64,000 nt of DNA from JAFDZV01 sp035549015 (GCA_035549015.1 DASZRW010000029.1:1-64000); one strand, 5' to 3'. Positions 45,673 to 54,191 are shown, counted from the stretch's first letter. Numbers and translations: made by a program. Notes: generated by a model from the letters alone, not told the origin.

Positions 45673-46725
45673 ATGAAACGTGCTTCACTGTACCCCGCCC
45701 TTGCACTGTTGCTCCTGTTTGCGGCGCACACTCATGGGTTCGCTCAATATCCCCGCGTTGTTCTCTTCGAGGAGTTCACCAATCTCACCTGCAAGCCGTG
45801 CACAACGGCCACGCCGATTCTGAACGCCCTGGAGATCGCGCACGCCAACCATATCGCGATGATCCGGTTCCATCCGAATCTTCCGCTCAGCGGCGATCCG
45901 TTCTACAATGCCAACAAGCCGCAGAACGATGCCCGCCAGACGTATTACGGTGTGAGCGCCCTTCCGCATGGCCGCGCCGATGGAATAAGCTCCGTTGTCG
46001 TGACGCAGGAAGGGGAGGTGCAGGACAAGGTGAACGAGCGTCTGGCGATGGAGTCGCCCGTGAAGGTGGATGTGACACAGTCGCGCGAGGGGAACAAGGT
46101 GAATGTCTCTGTCGACGTAACTGCCGGACCGAACGACGGCCTGAGCGGCGACTACCGGCTTCGTGTTGTTGCCGTGGAGGCACATATCCACGACGCATCC
46201 TATGTCGGCAATCCGCGCTACAACGGCGAGTCCGACTTCTACGATGTCATGCGCACGATGGTTCCCGATCCGGACGGAACCACCGTCACGCTGAACGCCG
46301 GCGAGAAGAAGAGCTTCCAGATGAGCTACGATCTTCAATCGGGATGGCAGCCCGACCAGATCTATACCATTGCCTTCGTGCAGAACGAGGACAGCAAGGA
46401 GGTGGTGCAGGCCGGCTCCACGCCCCGTCCGGTTGCGGGGATCACGTCGATTCCGGTGATGCGCGGCTACAGTCTGGCGCAGAGCGCCCCGAACCCGGCG
46501 GGCGATGCCGCGGCGATCTCCTATGTGATCGCCGGCCCCGAGCATGTGGCGGTCACGCTCTACGATGCGGCGGGCCTGTTGGTTCGCCAGAGCGACCTCG
46601 GGCTTGTGGAGCCCGGCGAGCATTCCACGACGCTCGACCTGCGCGGGCTCCCCTCCGGAATGTATACCTACACGCTTCGTGCCGGCGCGTTCATCGCCTC
46701 CCGAACGATGACCGTGGTGCACTGA
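45673..46725 (+). CDS. Omp28-like exported protein with thioredoxin-type CxxC and T9SS sorting domain
   Basis: 350 residues from ATG 45673. Signal peptide MKRASLYPALALLLLFAAHT, cleaved near FAQ. The N-terminal half is thioredoxin-like with VVLFEEFTNLTCKPCTTATP (C40 and C43) and IAMIRFHPNLPLSGDPFYN, the pattern of Omp28-related proteins. A beta domain follows, and the C-terminal 75 residues form a type A sorting domain (AQSAPNPAGDAAAISYVI, VAVTLYDAAGLLVRQSDL, LPSGMYTYTLRAG). It is thus probably carried to the cell surface by T9SS. Omp28 itself is a proposed adhesin in Porphyromonas; the redox role is inferred from CxxC. It ends at a bidirectional hairpin. Confidence 0.85.
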   Translation: MKRASLYPALALLLLFAAHTHGFAQYPRVVLFEEFTNLTCKPCTTATPILNALEIAHANHIAMIRFHPNLPLSGDPFYNANKPQNDARQTYYGVSALPHGRADGISSVVVTQEGEVQDKVNERLAMESPVKVDVTQSREGNKVNVSVDVTAGPNDGLSGDYRLRVVAVEAHIHDASYVGNPRYNGESDFYDVMRTMVPDPDGTTVTLNAGEKKSFQMSYDLQSGWQPDQIYTIAFVQNEDSKEVVQAGSTPRPVAGITSIPVMRGYSLAQSAPNPAGDAAAISYVIAGPEHVAVTLYDAAGLLVRQSDLGLVEPGEHSTTLDLRGLPSGMYTYTLRAGAFIASRTMTVVH

Positions 46726-46760
46726 TTCCCACCCGGCCCGGCTCGGCTCAACTGCCTGTT

Positions 46761-46801
46761 GATGAAGCGGGCGTATCGCAACGCGATACGCCCGCTTCAT
46801 C
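46761..46801. terminator. bidirectional terminator, perfect 19-base stem
   Basis: GATGAAGCGGGCGTATCGC and its exact complement flank a 3-base centre, between the convergent Omp28-like and nth genes. It can serve both strands; neither side has a long T run. Confidence 0.8.
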
Positions 46802-46834
46802 GTGACGGAGTTCTCTCTGCCGTGGGACGGGAGG

Positions 46835-47488
46835 CTACGGCATCGCCGAGGGGCAAAGCGGGGCAATGGGGCATTCCGGGCACTTCGGACGCCGGGCGAT
46901 GCAGATCGCGCGGCCGTGGTCCGCCAGCAGATGGCTGAACAGCACCCACGACTCCTTCGGCACCACCTCCATCAACTCGAACTCGATCTTTACCGGATCC
47001 TCGCTGTGCACAAGCCGCAGCAGATTGCTGATACGTTTCACGTGCGTGTCCACCACGATCCCGGGCGTGCCGAAGCAATGGCCCAGCAGAACGTTGGCCG
47101 TCTTCCGGCCGACGCCCGGAAGCGAGAGCAGATCATCCATCGTGGAAGGAACGTCGCCGCCGAAGCGGTCCATCAGCGCCGCGCATGTGGCGCGGATAGC
47201 TTTTGCCTTGTTGCGATAGAACCCTGTGGAAAAGATGGCCTGCTCCAGTTCCTCCACCGGTGCATCCAGGAACGCCTGCGGCGTGGGATACTTCCGGAAG
47301 AGCCCCGGCGTTATCATGTTCACACGCACGTCCGTGCACTGCGCTGCAAGTATCGTTGCGATCAACAGTTGGAACGGGCTTTCGAAGTTCAGTGCTATGT
47401 GGGCGCCAGGGTAGGTCTCGGAAAGAATGCGGACAATTTCCGCCGCACGCTTCCTTCGTGCACCCAGCGTCTCGTTCTTCCTGATCAT
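46835..47488 (-). CDS. nth: endonuclease III (DNA glycosylase/AP lyase)
   Basis: 217 residues. Removes oxidised pyrimidines from DNA and cuts the abasic site. The helix-hairpin-helix LPGVGRKTANVLLGHCFG contains the catalytic lysine, and VVDTHVKRISNLL the catalytic aspartate. The C-terminus has the 4Fe-4S motif C-x6-C-x2-C-x5-C (CIARRPKCPECPIAPLC). ATG 47488 starts MIRKNETLG; the frame extends upstream across the aldehyde dehydrogenase stop but this lacks family support. It starts 14 bases after that gene's stop, so the two are one transcript. It is convergent with the Omp28-like gene. Confidence 0.95.
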   Translation of the reverse strand: MIRKNETLGARRKRAAEIVRILSETYPGAHIALNFESPFQLLIATILAAQCTDVRVNMITPGLFRKYPTPQAFLDAPVEELEQAIFSTGFYRNKAKAIRATCAALMDRFGGDVPSTMDDLLSLPGVGRKTANVLLGHCFGTPGIVVDTHVKRISNLLRLVHSEDPVKIEFELMEVVPKESWVLFSHLLADHGRAICIARRPKCPECPIAPLCPSAMP

Positions 47489-47502
47489 ATGGCAGCCCGG
47501 GC

Positions 47503-48993
47503 CTAGTAGTTGTCGATCTGCGCCCGCTGCAGCGAGCCGGAGTAGTCGATATAGACCGTCTTCCACTCGGTGAAGATGTCGAACACCGTCCATCCCCCCT
47601 CACGATGTCCGTTCCCGGTTCCCTTGATGCCGCCGAACGGCATATGCGCCTCGGCGCCGATCGTGGGAACGTTGATGTAGGTGATGCCGGCCTCGATGTC
47701 GCGAATGGCGCGGAACGAATCATTGACGTTGGAGGTATACAGGCTGGACGAAAGGCCATACGGGGTATCGTTCAGGATATCGATCGCCTCGGTGAGGTCG
47801 CGTGCCTTCAGTACGGAGAGCACCGGGCCGAAGATCTCCTCGCGGGCGATCCGCATGGTGCGCGTCACATCGATGAAGATCGTCGGCTTGAAGAACCAGC
47901 CGCGTGCGGTGGCCGCAGTATCGGTGGCGCGGTCGCCTCCGATCACGCAGAGCGCGCCATCCTCCTCGCGGCCGATGCGAACGTACTCCTCGATGCGGGC
48001 AAGCTGGCGCTCGTTGATCACCGGCCCCATCTCCGTTGCCGCATCCAGCCCGGGGCCGATCCTGAGCTTGCCGGCGCGTGTGATGAGCCGGTTGACGAAG
48101 TCATCATGAATACTCTCGTGCAGGATCAGACGGCTGGTGGCGGTGCAGCGCTGTCCGGTTGTTCCGAAGGCGCCCCACAGCACCCCCTCCAGTGCCAGAT
48201 CCAGATCCGCATCGGGCATCACGATCTGCGCGTTCTTTCCCCCCATCTCCAGCGACACCTTCTTGTTCAGATCGCCGCATCGTGATGCGATATGTTTCCC
48301 AACCGATGTGGATCCGGTGAAGCCGATCACCCTGATCAGCGGGTGCTCCACGATTGCCGACCCGCATCCGGCGGCGCCGTGCACAACGTTGAACACACCG
48401 GCCGGCAGCCCCGCCTCCGCGAGCACCTCGGCCAGGAGATTTCCCGAGAGGGGTGAATCCTGCGAGGGCTTGTAGACGATGGTGTTGCCGCAGGCGAGCG
48501 CAGGGAGGATCTTCCAGCTCGGCACCGCCATCGGGAAGTTCCACGCCGTGATGATGCCGCAGACGCCGATCGGCATCCGGAAGGAGAGGTTCACCTTGTT
48601 CTCCATCTCGCTCGGGGCGTTGTAGCCGAACAGGCGGCGCGTCTCCGTGGCGGAGTAGTACGCCGTGTCGATCGCCTCCTGAACATCACCCTTCGTCTCG
48701 AAGACAGGTTTTCCCATCTCGCGTGTCATTGCCTGGGCAAGCTCCTCCTTGCGTTGATTCAGGATATCGCCCGCCCGGCGAAGGATATCCCCCCGCTTCG
48801 GCGCCGGAACCAGTCGCCATGTCCTGTATGCATCGGCCGCGGCCTGTGCGGCGGCGTGAACGTCTGCGGCATCGCTTTCGGGGAACGTGCCGAGCAGATC
48901 GTCGTGATCGGCCGGGTTGCGGTTTTCGAACGTCGCGCCGGCGATGGCATCTGTCCAGTTGCCGTTGATATAGTTCTTGTAGGTCTCTGCCAC
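47503..48993 (-). CDS. NAD(P)-dependent aldehyde dehydrogenase
   Basis: 496 residues. Oxidises an aldehyde to its acid. Family residues are all present: ITAWNFPMAVPSWKILPAL with the catalytic asparagine, YKPSQDSP, GFTGSTSVGKHIA, LEMGGKNAQIV with the general-base glutamate, GTTGQRCTATSRL with the nucleophilic cysteine, and EEIFGPVLSVL. The end, MPFGGIKGTGNGHREGGWTV, resembles the semialdehyde-dehydrogenase branch (ALDH7 / alpha-ketoglutaric semialdehyde type), but the substrate cannot be fixed. GTG 48993 is used as start because CCGGAGACTCTAGC gives a good ribosome site and VAETYKNYING matches the family N-terminus; the open frame extending to 50154 runs under the cytochrome gene and is not coding. 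It is followed by nth. Confidence 0.93.
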   Translation of the reverse strand: MAETYKNYINGNWTDAIAGATFENRNPADHDDLLGTFPESDAADVHAAAQAAADAYRTWRLVPAPKRGDILRRAGDILNQRKEELAQAMTREMGKPVFETKGDVQEAIDTAYYSATETRRLFGYNAPSEMENKVNLSFRMPIGVCGIITAWNFPMAVPSWKILPALACGNTIVYKPSQDSPLSGNLLAEVLAEAGLPAGVFNVVHGAAGCGSAIVEHPLIRVIGFTGSTSVGKHIASRCGDLNKKVSLEMGGKNAQIVMPDADLDLALEGVLWGAFGTTGQRCTATSRLILHESIHDDFVNRLITRAGKLRIGPGLDAATEMGPVINERQLARIEEYVRIGREEDGALCVIGGDRATDTAATARGWFFKPTIFIDVTRTMRIAREEIFGPVLSVLKARDLTEAIDILNDTPYGLSSSLYTSNVNDSFRAIRDIEAGITYINVPTIGAEAHMPFGGIKGTGNGHREGGWTVFDIFTEWKTVYIDYSGSLQRAQIDNY

Positions 48994-49224
48994 GCTAGAG
49001 TCTCCGGGAATTGGATGGAGGATGGCGCGCAATTTAGTGCAGCGTGCCCACCTCCCAAGTAGATAATTGTCATGCGGGAACCCTGAAAACCTCTCGAGAA
49101 TCCGCGTTCGAATGGTTTGATCGCCCTTCGAGATATTTTTTTGGTGTAACCGTGATGTTCCTGGGTTGTTATGGTTCAAACACAAACAAGGCGATGGGCC
49201 CTCCCCCCATCTCATCGTACTTCT

Positions 49225-50346
49225 ATGACGACGACACGAAGCGTACTGCGCCGCGTACTTCCGCGCAGTCTCGGCATGCTCTATCTCGCGGGGAGTATTC
49301 TGCTTCTCGCAGTGCTCGCCGGCTGTGAGCTGCTGGATCCGAACCCCGGACCGCCGGGCATTACGGCGCCCGTCTCCGGCGGCAGCGACACGACCGTGAA
49401 TCCGGGCGTTGCCAGCGATACGATCCCGGCAACGGTGGAACGAGGCTCCGCGCTCTACATGCAGTACTGCGCACGGTGCCATGGCGACAGTGTCCAGGGA
49501 ACATTGATATGGCCCGCCTCGCTGAAGGGGCATCTGGCCATTCACGACATCGTTCGCACGGGGCGCAGAGCGATGCCTTCCTTCCCGAATCTCTCGGACA
49601 GTGCGATCGCCTCGATCCAGCTCTACCTGAGCTCGTTCAAGGTGGACGTCGCCGGGAAGACCGGCCAGGAACTGTTCAAAGCCTATTGCGCGTCGTGCCA
49701 CGGCGATTCCGCCACCGGCACAACAATCTTTGCCGGAAGCCTTCAGGGGCACGACACCATTGCGAACGTGGTGCACAACGGCAAGGGAGATATGAAGCCC
49801 GTTGACATTCCGGACAGCGTGATCGCGAAGATCCAGGAGTATCTCCTCAGCTTCAACGTGGACGTCACGAAGCTGACCGGCCGCGAGTTCTATGCACGGG
49901 AATGTGCCCGCTGCCATGGCGCCGACGGCGAGGGGACAACGCGCGGCTACGAGATCCGCAACCCCGTGACCGGTTATGCAACCTACGTTATCCGTACCGG
50001 CAGGCCCGGATCGCCGTTCGCGAACGCGATGCCCTCGTACACGACCTCGCAGCTCTCCGATGCACAGCTCGGCGAGATCCTCGAGTGGCTGCGCAGCGCA
50101 ACACATCCCACGGATGGGAAATCGCTCTACGGGCGGTTCTGCCTGAACTGTCATGGCTCCAATGCGCGTAGCGGACCCGCCGGGAAGAACATCAAGAGCG
50201 AACTTGGCGATATCAATGAGAAGGTGCGCTCCGGCGAGGGAGGCACCGCCTACTCGAATCGCAGGAAGTATATGCCGAGCTGGTCGACCACGCAGCTCAG
50301 CAGCCAGGAAGTGAACGCAATAGCGGCATACATTCGAACTCTCTGA
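49225..50346 (+). CDS. tetraheme c-type cytochrome lipoprotein
   Basis: 373 residues. A lipoprotein signal with core LYLAGSILLLAVLAGC puts the lipid cysteine at 34. Four CxxCH heme sites follow: CARCH (82-86), CASCH (155-159), CARCH (227-231) and CLNCH (306-310), about 73-79 residues apart. Each module also has a likely distal methionine (RAMPSF, GDMKPV, NAMPSY, KYMPSW). It is thus four tandem cytochrome c domains, probably moving electrons in the periplasm or at the cell surface; partners are not in the window. Ribosome site is poor; ATG 49171 is an alternative start. A terminator with T run follows. Confidence 0.9.
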   Translation: MTTTRSVLRRVLPRSLGMLYLAGSILLLAVLAGCELLDPNPGPPGITAPVSGGSDTTVNPGVASDTIPATVERGSALYMQYCARCHGDSVQGTLIWPASLKGHLAIHDIVRTGRRAMPSFPNLSDSAIASIQLYLSSFKVDVAGKTGQELFKAYCASCHGDSATGTTIFAGSLQGHDTIANVVHNGKGDMKPVDIPDSVIAKIQEYLLSFNVDVTKLTGREFYARECARCHGADGEGTTRGYEIRNPVTGYATYVIRTGRPGSPFANAMPSYTTSQLSDAQLGEILEWLRSATHPTDGKSLYGRFCLNCHGSNARSGPAGKNIKSELGDINEKVRSGEGGTAYSNRRKYMPSWSTTQLSSQEVNAIAAYIRTL

Positions 50347-50373
50347 TAACGGGAATCGGGGAGTTCATGCAGG

Positions 50374-50428
50374 AACCCGCCTCTCCTCCGTACAAAGCCG
50401 ATATGGAGCTGAGGCGGGTTTATTTTTT
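50374..50428 (+). terminator. rho-independent terminator after the cytochrome gene
   Basis: AACCCGCCTC pairs with GAGGCGGGTT, with further CTCC/GGAG pairing inside, then TATTTTTT. The rest of the gap to scpA (to 50713) shows no gene; a TATCTT box at 50700 precedes the scpA start by 8 bases. Confidence 0.85.
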
Positions 50429-50713
50429 CGCGGTGCGTGCAGTCCCTTCCGAGTGTGATGCGCGACACTTCCTCCCTCCATCTCCTGCCACAGGCTGCGA
50501 TGCCCGGTTCGGTGCGGCTTCCTCCGGCAGCAACGCGGAAGCGATTGCCCGCGTGAGCCTGCGGATGGAATCCCGTGATGCCGCCGGCCTGCCGTCGCCT
50601 GCACTGCTGGTGCGAATCTGAACACCACCCGCCCTCCGGCATACACGATCTGCAACCCTTGAACGGCCGGAACCGTCCGCCGGGCCGGGACCATTTTCGT
50701 ATCTTCATCGGCA

Positions 50714-51442
50714 ATGAGTGCCAATCAGTACGTTGTTTCGCTCTCGAACTTCGAGGGCCCGCTGGACCTGCTTCTGTTCTTCATCAAGCGGGACGAGCTG
50801 GACATCTATGACATTCCGATCGCCCGGATCACCGAGGAGTTTCTTCTCTATACCCAGGCGCTTCAGGCGCTGGATCTGGAGCAGGCCGGCGAGTTCATCG
50901 TGATGGCGGCGACACTGATGCAGATCAAGGCCAAGATGCTCCTTCCGAAGCCGGAGCGTGGGCCGGATGATGAGGACGAGGAGGATCCGCGGATGGAACT
51001 GGTGCGCCGCCTGCTGGAGTACAAGCAGTACAAGGAAGTGGCCGATGGGCTGCGTGAGCGCGAGGATGACCAGCGCTTCGTCTACTACCGGCAGTACTTC
51101 CGGTCCGATGAGAAGATCTTTCCGGAAGAGACGCCTGAGGAGGCGTTGAAGAACGTGACGCTCTTCGATCTGCTGACCGCCTTCAAGCGCGCGCTGGATC
51201 GTGCTCCGAAGAAGACCGTCCACGTGGTGGAGCAGATCAGCTACACCGTGGAGGAGCAGACCGAGTATGTTCTCTCCGTATTCTCGCATCGGGCGCAGGT
51301 CACGTTCTTCGAGTTGGTGGACCGTCTGGAGCGGATCGGCATCATCGTTACCTTCCTCGCGCTTCTGGAACTGATCAAGAACAAGTTCCTCGCGTTCCAA
51401 CAGACCGACTCGTTCGAGGACGTGCTGCTCTACAAGCTCTGA
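50714..51442 (+). CDS. scpA: segregation and condensation protein A
   Basis: 242 residues, a kleisin partner of the SMC complex in chromosome segregation. The N-terminus VSLSNFEGPLDLLLFFIKRD then ELDIYDIPIARITEEFLLY is the ScpA signature; AGEFIVMAATLMQIKAKMLL follows, and the C-terminal winged helix is at about 185-242 (QVTFFELVDRLERIGIIVTF, LALLELIKNKFLAFQ). It starts 8 bases after a TATCTT box, without a clear Shine-Dalgarno. scpB is 65 bases downstream, the normal pairing. A central acidic patch (DDEDEEDPRM) links the two halves. Confidence 0.94.
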   Translation: MSANQYVVSLSNFEGPLDLLLFFIKRDELDIYDIPIARITEEFLLYTQALQALDLEQAGEFIVMAATLMQIKAKMLLPKPERGPDDEDEEDPRMELVRRLLEYKQYKEVADGLREREDDQRFVYYRQYFRSDEKIFPEETPEEALKNVTLFDLLTAFKRALDRAPKKTVHVVEQISYTVEEQTEYVLSVFSHRAQVTFFELVDRLERIGIIVTFLALLELIKNKFLAFQQTDSFEDVLLYKL

Positions 51443-51507
51443 GGCCCTGCCCGCGTCTTCCCTTCCATTTGTTGCATATCCATTCCGCATTCACGTAGCA
51501 GAGAGAG

Positions 51508-52956
51508 ATGTCCAAACAGTTCCGTGTTGCCATCGACCCGCAGTCGTTCAAGCCGGTTATCGAGGCGATGATCTTCGCCAGCGAGGAGCCGCTCCCCGTG
51601 CGCACGTTGATGCGCCTGCTTGCCGGTGAGCGTGAGGAGAAGGAGGCGGCGATTCCGCCGTTGACGGCGATGATGGCAGCGAGCGAGCATGGCCTGGACC
51701 CCGAGGCGATTGCCGATGCGATGGTGGAGGATTCGGGGATGGAGCCGGAGCCCGCGGACGATGCGATGGAGGAGGAGATCGTGGTGCAGGTGGCTGCCGC
51801 TCCGGAGCCGGCCGCCGAGGATCCGAACGCACTTGCCGAGGCAATGCAGGAGGTGGATGCGCGCAATGCCGGCACGCAGGTGATCGACCAGGCATACGTA
51901 CGCACACTGATTGCGGAACTCAACGAGGAGTACGATGCTACCGGGCGAGCCTTCCGGATCGTGGAGGTGGCCGGTGGATTTCAGTTCGCCACCACGCGCG
52001 ACTTCGGTGAATACGTTGCCCTGCTCTCCAAGGAGAAGCTGCGCCGCCGCCTTTCCCCCGCGGCTCTGGAAACGCTGGCAATCATCGCCTACCGGCAGCC
52101 GGTTGCCAAGCCGGAGGTGGAGGCGATCCGCGGCGTCAACTGCGATCAGGTGCTCCTCTCCCTGATGGAAAAGAATCTGGTGGCAATCACGGGACGTTCC
52201 GAAGGAGTTGGGCGCCCGCTGCTGTATGGCACCACCGAGGACTTCCTCCGGGTGTTCGGGCTGAAGGGATTGGGCGATCTGCCGAAGCTGCGCGAGATCG
52301 AGGAGCTGATGGAGGAGGGGGCGTTCTCACCGGAGAAGGCCGAGGTGATCACTGTGGATCGCGATTCCGATGCGTCGGAAATCGAAGCACTGGTTGGCGC
52401 GGCCGGCCATGCCGGCGACGAGGAGCATGGGAGCATCGAGCTTGCGGACGATACGATCGTTGAGCCGGGCACTGAGGCGCTGGAGACGGCTTCGGAAGAG
52501 TCCGCCGGGATTACTGCCGGTGATGAGGCCGATACTGCCGGGGATGCGGAGGGCGATAACGAGGAAGAGGAAGGCGAAGAGGGCGATGAAGACGAAGACG
52601 ATGCCGGCGATGAAGGTGAAGACGATGGGGATTCCGATGATGAAGGTGATGATGAGGAGGGCGTGGATGTGAGCGGCGATAGTGAGGAAGAGGATGATGG
52701 GGAGGAGGCCGACGATGAGGATGGTGAGGAGGAATCGGATCATGAGGAGGAACCGGAAGAGGAAGAGGTGGATGAAGTGGAAGATGGAGATCCGGATGAA
52801 GCGGAGGATGCGCGTGGAGAGGAGCCACAGTTCGCGAGCGACGGTGCCGGCGAAGACGCGGAGGAGGTGGGCGATGAGCTGCATGATGCCGGCAACGCTG
52901 CCGGTGCGCATGTGGATGTGCCGGAGGTAGGCGAGCGGATCGACGCGCACGAGTAG
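51508..52956 (+). CDS. scpB: segregation and condensation protein B with insert and long acidic tail
   Basis: 482 residues, about twice the usual ScpB length. The conserved core is present: MIFASEEPLPVRTLMRLL at the start, then RTLIAELNEEYDATGRAFRI, AGGFQFATTRDFGEYVALLS, LSPAALETLAIIAYRQPVAK and IRGVNCDQVLLSLMEKNLVA, ending at about residue 260 with YGTTEDFLRVFGLKGLGDLP. Two parts are unusual: a 65-residue acidic/alanine-rich insert near residues 45-110, and a C-terminal tail (about 270-482) made mostly of Glu, Asp, Gly and Ser, with an almost unbroken acidic run around 345-430. The frame stays open with sensible third positions, so I take it as real. It acts with ScpA and SMC; the tail's role is unknown. 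Confidence 0.9.
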   Translation: MSKQFRVAIDPQSFKPVIEAMIFASEEPLPVRTLMRLLAGEREEKEAAIPPLTAMMAASEHGLDPEAIADAMVEDSGMEPEPADDAMEEEIVVQVAAAPEPAAEDPNALAEAMQEVDARNAGTQVIDQAYVRTLIAELNEEYDATGRAFRIVEVAGGFQFATTRDFGEYVALLSKEKLRRRLSPAALETLAIIAYRQPVAKPEVEAIRGVNCDQVLLSLMEKNLVAITGRSEGVGRPLLYGTTEDFLRVFGLKGLGDLPKLREIEELMEEGAFSPEKAEVITVDRDSDASEIEALVGAAGHAGDEEHGSIELADDTIVEPGTEALETASEESAGITAGDEADTAGDAEGDNEEEEGEEGDEDEDDAGDEGEDDGDSDDEGDDEEGVDVSGDSEEEDDGEEADDEDGEEESDHEEEPEEEEVDEVEDGDPDEAEDARGEEPQFASDGAGEDAEEVGDELHDAGNAAGAHVDVPEVGERIDAHE

Positions 52957-53019
52957 CGGCTTCCGGTGCCGGCCGGGACCCTCCCGGCAGGGGCTCTGCG
53001 GTTCTCGACAACGAATTCT

Positions 53020-53637
53020 ATGCAAACCAACATGAGAACGTTTCAGGCGATTGGAGTTATCACGTGCGCGGCTGCGATCGTTATGGCAGGCTGCAACGGG
53101 TCCGATCCGGAGATCAGGAAGCAGGCGGCCTCCAGCGGCTTCTCGGAGAACGCCGCGAACGAGTTGAGCTCCATGCACCTCAACGGCGACGAGATGGCGT
53201 CCGTCGCGGAGGCCAAGCGCGGCGGCATGGAGGACAGCGTGGTGCTGCACATGGTGAGGAGCCTGCACGATCGCGATCAGAAGTTCGACATCGGCTTCGC
53301 GCTGCAACTGCTCAAGCAGGAGGGAGTGGCCTCCGATGTGCTGGTGCAGCTTGTGGACATGGGCGCGATCCCGCGGATGGCCGATGATCTGCGTGCCCTG
53401 AAGGATGCCAGGGTAGCCGATGCGACACTGGTGGAGGTGGCCAGGCTCCGCTTCAACGAGAAGAAGACCCTGCTCCCCGGACCCGAGTACGGCCAGTTGA
53501 AAGCCTTCGGTATCTCCGACGCCGGTCTGGTTCAGTTCATTCGGAAGGGGGGAACGGAGGCTCAGTTGCAGCAGCTGTCGCAGGATCTTGCGCTCGGCAC
53601 GCCGGAGGCCGATGCGTTGAAGAAGATCGGGATGTGA
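53020..53637 (+). CDS. predicted lipoprotein of unknown function
   Basis: 205 residues. Signal with core IGVITCAAAIVMAGC gives a lipid cysteine at about 29. The mature protein is mostly helical, with repeated short helices (FSENAANELSSMHLNGDEMA, VVLHMVRSLHDRDQKFDIGF, LQLLKQEGVASDVLVQLVDM, AFGISDAGLVQFIRKGG) that look like an alpha-repeat fold. ATG 53020 is used; ATG 53032 is equally possible. It lies 63 bases after scpB, possibly in the same transcript, but no functional link is evident. Convergent with the small gene at 53796. Confidence 0.7.
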   Translation: MQTNMRTFQAIGVITCAAAIVMAGCNGSDPEIRKQAASSGFSENAANELSSMHLNGDEMASVAEAKRGGMEDSVVLHMVRSLHDRDQKFDIGFALQLLKQEGVASDVLVQLVDMGAIPRMADDLRALKDARVADATLVEVARLRFNEKKTLLPGPEYGQLKAFGISDAGLVQFIRKGGTEAQLQQLSQDLALGTPEADALKKIGM

Positions 53638-53715
53638 TGAGGTGGTGCGGAGAGCGGCATGGCGTTGCCGCATCTGCGGCCCGCGGGAGTGCGGCCGGGC
53701 GCGGCGAAGTGCCTC

Positions 53716-53733
53716 CCGGAAGCGGGCTTCCGG
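53716..53733. terminator. short hairpin between convergent genes
   Basis: CCGGAAGC and GCTTCCGG lie 2 bases apart, between the lipoprotein gene (plus) and the CTD-like mini-gene (minus). No T tract. Confidence 0.45.
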
Positions 53734-53795
53734 TCTGGCGTGATCGATGCAGCGGACATGGGTAATGCCTGTAGCGCGATCGGAGCCCGGGGCGG

Positions 53796-54032
53796 TTACG
53801 GCATGTACTGCAGCGGGTAGGATTCAACCTCGTCGCCGATGATCAGGTAGAGCGCGTAGTAGCCGGCGTCCAGGCCATCGAACACAACCTTCGGATCGAA
53901 CTCCGCACTGTGAACGCCTGGCTGGCACCGGCCATGAAACACATCCGCCACCACGCGGTTATCCACCAGGTCGCGGATCTGAATCAGGCACTCCTTCTCG
54001 CTCCCGTCAACGGAAAATGGAATCGTCATCAT
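53796..54032 (-). CDS. stand-alone FlgD/T9SS-CTD-like beta domain, no signal peptide
   Basis: 78 residues from ATG 54032 (ATG 54029 equally close), with AGGAG 10 bases upstream. There is no signal peptide. The sequence CLIQIRDLVDNRVVADVFHG, GVHSAEFDPKV, GLDAGYYALYLIIGDEVE follows the strand order and spacing of the type A sorting domains seen elsewhere in the window (V-x-V-x-D-x-x-G-x-x-V, G-x-H-x-x-x-W, G-x-Y-x-Y-x-L), but as a separate protein. It could be a cytoplasmic FlgD-Ig-like mini-protein, a remnant of a larger cargo gene, or a partner of the system. It has its own TATCTTTG box at 54064-54071. Confidence 0.6.
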   Translation of the reverse strand: MMTIPFSVDGSEKECLIQIRDLVDNRVVADVFHGRCQPGVHSAEFDPKVVFDGLDAGYYALYLIIGDEVESYPLQYMP

Positions 54033-54063
54033 CGTCGAGTTGCGTCTCCTGTAGATAGTCGGG

Positions 54064-54071
54064 CAAAGATA
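54064..54071 (-). promoter_or_regulatory. candidate -7 box (TATCTTTG) for the mini-gene
   Basis: The minus strand reads TATCTTTG about 32 bases before the start at 54032. No clear -33 element. Confidence 0.4.
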
Positions 54072-54191
54072 CGACATCGTGCGCCATGCTTCGTAACCGC
54101 ATCGTGATCAATCGGTGCCGTGAACATCGCGCAGTGCCTGTGAAACGTGTTGCCGTTCCGATTTGCTAGCGGACGGTACGATTACCATGCC

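Noticed and set aside
24312..46725. T9SS machinery genes among the cargo genes
   Set aside because: No PorK/L/M/N, SprA, PorV or PorU-like proteins were recognised; only cargo-type proteins are present.
47503..50154. 883-codon version of the aldehyde dehydrogenase
   Set aside because: The extra 387 N-terminal residues run antisense to the cytochrome gene; GTG 48993 with a good ribosome site matches the family N-terminus.
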